This document shows positions 22,201-28,109 of a stretch of 28,109 nt of DNA, one piece after another. Every line of letters starts with the position of its first letter. The stretch's first letter is position 1. The notes below the pieces were generated by a model. It was not told the origin of the DNA and ran no database searches. It worked only from the letters and a program-made list of their open reading frames with translations. The position numbers and the translations under genes are program-made. The stretch is from CAZJLP01 sp964546955 (GTDB lineage Bacteria > Verrucomicrobiota > Verrucomicrobiia > Opitutales > Opitutaceae): assembly GCA_964546955.1 (NCBI GenBank), contig CAZJLP010000066.1, positions 1 to 28,109 on the forward strand. The letters are read 5' to 3'.

Positions 22201-22288
22201 GTTGAGAGTTGAGAGGTGAGAGTTGAGAGAACCAGCCATCGGTTTCAGCCAGGCTCGAGCTCTCAACTCTCAACCCTCAACTCTCAAC
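22201..22288. repeat. Large inverted repeat between accB and accC
   Basis: Left arm GTTGAGAGTTGAG then AGGTGAGAGTTGAGAG (22201-22229); right arm CTCTCAACTCTCAA then CCCTCAACTCTCAAC (22260-22288). The two 29-nt arms pair with only about two mismatches around a 30-nt centre. Each arm consists of CTCAACT-type 7-nt units. In the accB-accC transcript it would form a long stem 7 nt after the accB stop (22295). Confidence 0.88.
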
Positions 22289-22294
22289 TAGGCG

Positions 22295-22864
22295 TCAGCC
22301 CTGCTTAATCTTGAAGAGTTTTTGCCCGTATTCCACGGGCTGACCGTTCTCAACCAAGGTCTCGAGAATCGTACCTTTGGTCTCGGCTTGGATTTCGTTC
22401 ATGATCTTCATCGCCTCGATAATGCAGACCACGGTGTTCTCGACGACCTTGGCGCCGTTCTCGACAAACGACTTACTCTCAGGCGATGGGGACCGGTAAA
22501 ACGTTCCCACCATCGGCGACTTGATAAAGCCGACGCCAGTTTCCTCGGCATCCGCCGCCGGCGCTCCTCCGGCCGTCGGGGCTGCGCCTGCAGCGCCGCC
22601 AGCTGCGACCGGCGCCGCTGTCGTACCAGGAAGGCCCTCGGTCAGGACCGGAAACGGAGTGCTCGAACCCCGACCGCTCGAAACAACGGGAAGCCCATTG
22701 GCGCCCCGCCGGATCTTTAACTTAAACCCCTCCTCCTCGACCGCGAATTCGGTGAGCTCGGAGCGCTTCATCAAGTCGATGATCTGTTTGATTTGTTTAA
22801 GGTCCAAAGGATACTTGGGTTGAGTCTGGCAGTCGTTAGTAGACTTTCCAGAGGTCCCGTTCAA
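22295..22864 (-). CDS. accB: Biotin carboxyl carrier protein of acetyl-CoA carboxylase
   Basis: Carries biotin between the carboxylase and transferase sites of acetyl-CoA carboxylase. LDLKQIKQIIDLMKRSELTEFAVEEEGFKLKIRR is the typical N-terminal region; a flexible Ala/Pro/Gly linker (~65-108) follows; the biotinyl domain has SPMVGTFYRSPSPES, VVCIIEAMKIMNEI with the biotinylated Lys (K153 in this numbering), and ends GQKLFKI. Start is uncertain: TTG 22864 (189 residues, GGGGAAAG upstream) or TTG 22807 (170 residues, fits the family start LDLKQIK); no ATG is available before the conserved part. accC follows on the same strand. Confidence 0.94.
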   Translation of the reverse strand: MNGTSGKSTNDCQTQPKYPLDLKQIKQIIDLMKRSELTEFAVEEEGFKLKIRRGANGLPVVSSGRGSSTPFPVLTEGLPGTTAAPVAAGGAAGAAPTAGGAPAADAEETGVGFIKSPMVGTFYRSPSPESKSFVENGAKVVENTVVCIIEAMKIMNEIQAETKGTILETLVENGQPVEYGQKLFKIKQG

Positions 22865-22897
22865 AAGAACTTTCCCCGCCTAACGCAACCTCTGATT

Positions 22898-22919
22898 TTT
22901 TAAGCAAAAACGCTTAAAA
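22898..22919. promoter_or_regulatory. AT-rich inverted repeat upstream of accB (possible operator)
   Basis: TTTTAAGC (22898-22905) and GCTTAAAA (22912-22919) form an 8-bp palindrome with a 6-nt centre, 34 nt before the TTG 22864 start. It might be a regulator site or leader hairpin. No regulator can be named. The rest of the 394-base gap 22865-23258 has no gene; a TATAGA on the minus strand (22970-22975) is a possible -10 but lacks a good -35. Confidence 0.35.
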
Positions 22920-23258
22920 CAGGCGAATTTCGCAAAAAATCGGGCGTTTTGACCCATTTTTTCGCATTTCTATAGGTAGCGGGCGAGGACCCCGCCGCCG
23001 TGAAATTGCCGAGTTCGGCTAATCCTGCCTGACGTTTCGATAAGAAAATCTTGTGAAGCCTAATGCTGGTTGGCGCTAACATGCCGCTTTTGGGCCAAAA
23101 ACGAAGCAACCCCCTTGGACCTTTGCCGCGGGCCGTTTTCGGACCAAAAAGCTTTTATTTCGGCCTTAATCAGCCCTCATCCGGCTGGCATCGGTCTCCC
23201 TTTCAGCCTCCCGCCTTCCGCTTTGCTTCCGAAGCTCAGCCCTTCAGCCTTTCGCCGT

Positions 23259-26168
23259 CTAGCTCACCGTCACCTGCAGGCCCGTGGACGAAACCGAGAA
23301 GTCGATAAACCGGGCGCGAGGATTCGGCGGGTTCGCTTCCAAGCGTTCCCGGAGACGTTGTCCCGCGGCCGGATCTTTCGCGCAGATCAGCATATAACCC
23401 CCGCCGCCCGCTCCGAGGAGCTTGCAGGCGGCCAGGTCGTCGCCGCATTTCGCGATGATGCTTTCAATCTCCGGCGTGGTTGTCCCGCGATCGAGCTGGC
23501 GATTCAATTGCCACGAGCGGGCAATGGATCGGTTGAACGTCTCCGCATCGCCTTTCTGCAGAGCATGGTAGAGCTTGCGAACATTGGCCCGGATGGTCCC
23601 GAGCGTGCGCAACGTCTTGGCCTTTCTTAAAAACATATCGCGCACGATCTCCTGCAGAATCCCCTTCGCCATCCGCGTCGCGCCCGTGTAGTAGAGAAGA
23701 TAGACTTGGTTGACGGTCGCGGCGTTGAAGAGCTGCTCCGGAAGGTAGCGCACAATGGGCACTTGGCTCGGCCCGGGTTGTGTCTGCACCATCTTCAAAC
23801 TCGGAAAGAGCGCTCCCGCCTGGTCTTGCCAGCCGCCGCCAGTGGTGAGCAGCTGCTCCACCCCCAAGACGCGGTTGTAGAGGTCCACATCGTCCCAGCC
23901 CAATCCGCAGGCGCGGTTGATCGCACCGAGGAGCGTGGCGCCCAAAATGGACGAGGTTCCGAGCCCCGAGCCCTTCGGTACCGCGCTCAACAAGGACAGC
24001 TCCAATCCGCCACCGAACGCTTTGAGTTGGGCTTTGAGGCTCGAGAAAGGTTTGCCCGCGTAGAATTCCGGCAGGAAACCGGCAAAGGCGAGCGCGGCTT
24101 TGGGCAGGCTGAAGTGCCCGCCCGGATTTCTGAACTCCGCGAGTTCTTCGTAGGTCGTTACATCCTCGGACGAACCGAGGTCAATCGAGCGCAGCCGGAT
24201 GAAAGTCTCCTTGGTCGGTCGGATGAAAATCTGGATCGGCGGCTGGCCATTCAGGAGTACCGCCACGTTGAGCACGGCCCCTCCCGACTCCAGGCAGTAA
24301 GGCGGCGTGTCGGTCCACCCGCCGGCCAGGTCCAGGCGGACCGGGCTGCGGCCCCAGACAATCTGGTCCTCCTTGAGGGTCGGTCGCGGAGCCGATTTCG
24401 CCAGCTGTTGCGGCGACACCATCGCAGCCTGCAGGCGTGAAAAACCTTCGTGGCGTAATGTCTCGCGCTGTTTTCCTTCCGCCAATTCGGAGAGCAGCAT
24501 GAGAAAACGCGCCTGATGTTCGGCGCGCATCGCGCCGCGCAGAATCGGCTCTCGTTCCGCTCTGAGCCAGCGGGTCAGCTCCGGCGCCTCGCCCCGGCAG
24601 AAGGCGGCGATCGAGGCGAAATCCTGTTCGAAGACGAACGTCTCCGATTCGTGAATGCAGCGCGAGAGTCCCGCCTTGATTCCCTCGATATAACCCTGAC
24701 GGCGCTGCGCAAAATACCGGGGAAAGTTCACCGCGTTGGCGATGTCGCGCGCCGCCACGCGCGTTTTTTCGCGAACCCACTCGCTCATCGCGCGATCGGG
24801 CTGCTCCGCAAAAAACCAATCGACCAGCGCCTGTGTGATCTGCGCGCCTTTCACTTGGGGATAGATCGGCAGGGTGAAAACATCTCCGCTGACCCCGGTG
24901 AATCCGCGCCGGGCAAGCCATGTATCCGCCGGCAATTGACAAATCCGACCGTCTTTTCCCGCGCCGCGCATCGAGTCGTCGATGTGGTAGGGGCGGACGA
25001 CAAAGGAGTCGGCGCCGACTGGGACCACATCGAGGCAGCGTTCGGGGGCCAGTCCGCCGAGCTTCGCCTCCGACGGCAGGCCCGTAACCACATTGTTTCC
25101 CTCCAGGGTCACGGGTTGTTGCGCAAGAGAGCCTTCGATCCAATTCAAGGTACGTTCTGCCGCCTTGAAGGGCCCGCTGCTTGCGATCCGAAACGTCCGT
25201 TCAGGCGTGAGGCTGGCCCGTTGAATCTGCTCCATCGACTCGAGCAGCTGCCGACTCGATCCCAGGTGGTAAAACCGCGCTTCGCCCAGTGGGATCACGC
25301 TCGAGCGAAGGTCGGCGAAACGGAGAGCGCGCAGCGCGTCGCTTGGTTTCGTCTCCGTCCCGAGGGCGATGCCCACCTCCGTGTACAGATCGAGGTAGGC
25401 GGGAAACCCATTGTCCGTCGCGAAAGCGCGCTTTTTTTCGTTCCAGCCGCAGCGCCGAAAGAGGAATTCCACCGCGTTCGCGCTGAGCAGCCACATCCCG
25501 GTATCGACGAAGAAGTCATACTCGGAAAGGTACTTGCGTATTTCCGAGGGCTTAGGTTTTTGCAGAAAAAACGCGATCGAACGTTCCGAACCCGCCGCCG
25601 CGCGCAGGTTCTTCCGGACGAAAAATACCCCGAAATGCTGGGCCACTTCCGGCGATACCTGCATACCGATGCCCGAGATATCCGCTTCGATCACAGGAAC
25701 TTCGGTTGGGTCGAAATCGAGCCACACATCGCCCGAAGTCACCAATACCGCCGGCTTCTGGCCCGCTTCCACCAGCGTCTGATCGAAGGCCCCGAGCTGG
25801 AAATCGGCCAGGATCTGATTGGCGAGGCGCGGATGGAGTCCGTCCACCGCCGGCAGGGGCATGAAAGCCTTGCCGATCGACGCATAGGCGGGGAGCCGCC
25901 GGCTCTCGCCGCCCGCGTGAAGCACCAGTTTCTGGTCGCGTTTTAGCCATTCCCCCAACGACTTAATGCCACTCGCGCGGAACGCCTCCCACAGGAGATT
26001 CACCGTGCCGCCCCCGGATCCCAACTTGAGCCCGGCGGGGTCTGAGCTCACAAACGGAGGATTGCCGTCCCGGCTCGCCAAGCGTTCCGTCCAGGCGGGC
26101 AGCGGAGCGCTTCCCGTCCTCAGGAATTCGGCCATTGCGGCAGGAACTGTCACAAGGATTTGGCTCAT
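23259..26168 (-). CDS. fkp: Bifunctional L-fucokinase / GDP-L-fucose pyrophosphorylase
   Basis: Salvage route from free L-fucose to GDP-fucose: a GHMP kinase makes fucose-1-phosphate, and a nucleotidyltransferase joins it with GTP. 969 residues, like Bacteroides Fkp (about 950). The N-terminal pyrophosphorylase part has LVLHAGGESRRLPAYASIGK (81-100) as nucleotide-binding loop, and continues with PVLVTSGDVWLDF-like AVLVTSGDVWLDF (140-152), an Asp pair for metal, to about residue 440. The C-terminal kinase part starts VWGRSPVRLDLAGGWTDTPP (604-623), has PKGSGLGTSSILG (731-743), the GHMP ATP loop, and GGGWQDQAG (777-785). All key motifs are present. ATG 26168 follows an AGGGGA ribosome binding site and a folded leader (26178-26247). 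The gene stands alone and is divergent from the rRNA operon. Confidence 0.94.
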   Translation of the reverse strand: MSQILVTVPAAMAEFLRTGSAPLPAWTERLASRDGNPPFVSSDPAGLKLGSGGGTVNLLWEAFRASGIKSLGEWLKRDQKLVLHAGGESRRLPAYASIGKAFMPLPAVDGLHPRLANQILADFQLGAFDQTLVEAGQKPAVLVTSGDVWLDFDPTEVPVIEADISGIGMQVSPEVAQHFGVFFVRKNLRAAAGSERSIAFFLQKPKPSEIRKYLSEYDFFVDTGMWLLSANAVEFLFRRCGWNEKKRAFATDNGFPAYLDLYTEVGIALGTETKPSDALRALRFADLRSSVIPLGEARFYHLGSSRQLLESMEQIQRASLTPERTFRIASSGPFKAAERTLNWIEGSLAQQPVTLEGNNVVTGLPSEAKLGGLAPERCLDVVPVGADSFVVRPYHIDDSMRGAGKDGRICQLPADTWLARRGFTGVSGDVFTLPIYPQVKGAQITQALVDWFFAEQPDRAMSEWVREKTRVAARDIANAVNFPRYFAQRRQGYIEGIKAGLSRCIHESETFVFEQDFASIAAFCRGEAPELTRWLRAEREPILRGAMRAEHQARFLMLLSELAEGKQRETLRHEGFSRLQAAMVSPQQLAKSAPRPTLKEDQIVWGRSPVRLDLAGGWTDTPPYCLESGGAVLNVAVLLNGQPPIQIFIRPTKETFIRLRSIDLGSSEDVTTYEELAEFRNPGGHFSLPKAALAFAGFLPEFYAGKPFSSLKAQLKAFGGGLELSLLSAVPKGSGLGTSSILGATLLGAINRACGLGWDDVDLYNRVLGVEQLLTTGGGWQDQAGALFPSLKMVQTQPGPSQVPIVRYLPEQLFNAATVNQVYLLYYTGATRMAKGILQEIVRDMFLRKAKTLRTLGTIRANVRKLYHALQKGDAETFNRSIARSWQLNRQLDRGTTTPEIESIIAKCGDDLAACKLLGAGGGGYMLICAKDPAAGQRLRERLEANPPNPRARFIDFSVSSTGLQVTVS

Positions 26169-26177
26169 AGATCCCCT

Positions 26178-26247
26178 GCGTTTTTCCGGTTAGACGCTCT
26201 TGTGGCAAGCCCCGCGTTCCGCCTCATGGCGGACAGCGGAAAAACGC
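26178..26247 (-). promoter_or_regulatory. Structured 5' leader of fkp (long-range stem with inner hairpins)
   Basis: On the minus strand GCGTTTTTCCG and CGGAAAAACGC (26247-26237 and 26188-26178) form a perfect 11-bp stem. Inside are CCGCC-atga-GGCGG (26232-26219) and a smaller CTTG-cca-CAAG stem, giving a three-way junction. The AGGGG ribosome binding site and the fkp ATG follow within 10 nt. This could be a cis-regulatory RNA; it matches no riboswitch I recognise. Confidence 0.5.
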
Positions 26248-26266
26248 GTAGTGCTACCGGCACTAC
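26248..26266. repeat. Perfect small hairpin next to the fkp leader
   Basis: GTAGTGC (26248-26254), TACCG, GCACTAC (26260-26266). It directly adjoins the structured leader and may be part of the same element. From 26267 to 26481 I see no gene or other feature. Confidence 0.5.
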
Positions 26267-26481
26267 AACCCACCGGCTGACCTGAATCGCGCCGACGCCG
26301 CTTGCTTGGATTTTGAAGTTCATCCGCGATTTTTTATTTCGCAATCGATTTATCTATAAATGGTTAAGAAACCGTCTTCCGATTCTTGTAAAAACTTCTT
26401 GAGCCACGTCCCGCCATTCCCATTGTCCGCACTCCCTTCTGCGGCCGGCGCCTCAAAACGTCGGGCAATGAAGTGAGTTCC

Positions 26482-26580
26482 TTGAGAAATCTCTTACGCC
26501 GATGTCAGAAAAAATCGGAAAAATTTCCGAAAGTTTCTTGACCCAAACGTAACGGTGGTTCTCTTTGGACCTCTTTCCTC
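26482..26580 (+). promoter_or_regulatory. rRNA promoter region P1 (first of two tandem copies)
   Basis: A candidate -35 TTGACC (26538-26543) lies 17 nt before CTCTTT (26561-26566). The block runs from TTGAGAAATC (26482) to TGGACCTCTTTCCTC (26566-26580). The same elements recur 187-189 nt downstream in P2. The upstream AT-rich AAAAATCGGAAAAATTTCC could act as UP-like element. The -10 is poor. Confidence 0.65.
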
Positions 26581-26668
26581 AAAAAGGAAGAAAGACGAAG
26601 GCGGCCGACAAGGTTCGCGTTCTTTCAGAAAAGGTAATGCTCAGGCACTGCCGTCTCTGAAAAGTTCA

Positions 26669-26769
26669 TTGAGAAATCACCTGGTGACGAAGTCAGAAAA
26701 TTCCCGAAAAATCTTCGGAAAGATTCTTGACGGAGGCGCTAACATGATTCCTTATGGACCTCTTTCCTC
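26669..26769 (+). promoter_or_regulatory. rRNA promoter region P2 (second tandem copy)
   Basis: TTGACG (26727-26732), a 17-nt spacer and CCTTAT (26750-26755), ending with TGGACCTCTTTCCTC (26755-26769) identical to P1. The start TTGAGAAATC (26669-26678) also matches P1. Equal offsets of all blocks show a duplication of about 100 bp. Confidence 0.65.
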
Positions 26770-26793
26770 GGAATAAGAGGAAGCTCTTTGAAA
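26764..26793 (+). promoter_or_regulatory. rRNA leader hairpin and boxA antitermination site
   Basis: TTCCTC (26764-26769) and GAGGAA (26777-26782) form a 6-bp boxB-like hairpin. Immediately after it GCTCTTTGAAA (26783-26793) matches the bacterial boxA (TGCTCTTTAACA). boxA binds NusB-NusE; nusB is coded at 12118-12567. Confidence 0.75.
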
Positions 26794-26807
26794 TTTACTT
26801 TGTGCGA

Positions 26808-26828
26808 TTGATTGGGACCCCCAATCAA
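26808..26828 (+). ncRNA. 16S leader hairpin 1
   Basis: TTGATTGGG, loop ACC, CCCAATCAA: a perfect 9-bp stem in the rRNA leader. Probably part of leader folding or processing. Confidence 0.6.
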
Positions 26829-26850
26829 CAATTCAATATAGATAATTGGT

Positions 26851-26870
26851 ACACCAACTTCGGTTGGTGT
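26851..26870 (+). ncRNA. 16S leader hairpin 2 with UUCG tetraloop
   Basis: ACACCAAC, TTCG, GTTGGTGT: a perfect 8-bp stem closed by the very stable UUCG loop, about 37 nt before the mature 16S start. Confidence 0.7.
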
Positions 26871-26906
26871 CCCAGTAGTTCATGAATCACTAGGTTCTGA
26901 ACTCTC

Positions 26907-28109
<1,203 letters not shown>

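Noticed and set aside
23072..23083. GGCGCTAACATG shared with rRNA promoter P2 (26735-26746)
   Set aside because: A 12-base match is expected by chance several times in 28 kb, and no -35 match lies at the right distance.
22900..23109. 69-codon minus-strand frame in the accB-fkp gap
   Set aside because: No recognisable motif, no ribosome binding site, and it runs through AT-rich leader sequence upstream of accB; not supported as a gene.
24516..25946. 476-codon plus-strand frame opposite fkp
   Set aside because: The minus-strand Fkp has all domain motifs; the plus frame has none and an arginine-rich composition typical of antisense frames.

Overview
The window reads as chromosomal, housekeeping-rich DNA of a Verrucomicrobiota bacterium, probably Opitutaceae. 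The support is the protein flavour (ZnuD-type TonB receptor, RibBX-type ribB, a small coiled-coil protein that I recall from Opitutae genomes), high GC, and the first ~300 nt of the 16S gene. Two 10-N gaps (1767-1776, 6445-6454) and a 16S gene whose remainder reads as alphaproteobacterial point to a draft, probably metagenomic, assembly.

Layout. 1-3772: 3' end of a complex I operon (nuoL partial, nuoM, nuoN). 4032-5378: a large tandem ThyX-like protein. 5621-7614 (minus): a small coiled-coil protein and a ComEC-type channel without its metallo-beta-lactamase domain. 7928-9286: rarA. 9590-10126: an exported protein of unknown function. 10241-13651: ribBX, ribH, nusB, ftsY (flavin synthesis, rRNA antitermination, SRP receptor). 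13688-14821 (minus): an ACT-less threonine dehydratase preceded by an Ile-rich leader peptide and an intrinsic terminator, a complete candidate attenuator. 15009-17461 (minus): a ZnuD-like TonB receptor behind a small His/Cys-rich exported protein. 17743-19710: purN and prmA. 19825-22864 (minus): accB, accC, an Asp23-family protein and its AmaP-like membrane partner. 23259-26168 (minus): bifunctional fkp (L-fucose to GDP-fucose). 26482-28109: rRNA leader with duplicated promoters, boxA and hairpins, then a truncated 16S gene.

The intergenic space is unusually rich in palindromic repeats of several families: a 94-107 bp REP-like element (two full and two half copies), an 80 bp GTCATCCT...GAAGGATCC palindrome, two 8-bp-stem hairpins sharing a GTCGTC flank, a 21-bp repeat, and hairpins or tracts built from 6-7 nt units (CTCAAAT, CTCAACT, TTTGGAG). 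One of the last type sits in frame inside prmA and adds about 31 residues. Few genes carry a clear Shine-Dalgarno sequence.

The most interesting items are the isoleucine attenuator, the palindrome coded inside prmA, the tandem ThyX-like protein with a split signature, the structured fkp leader, and the chimeric 16S gene, which should not be used for taxonomy.
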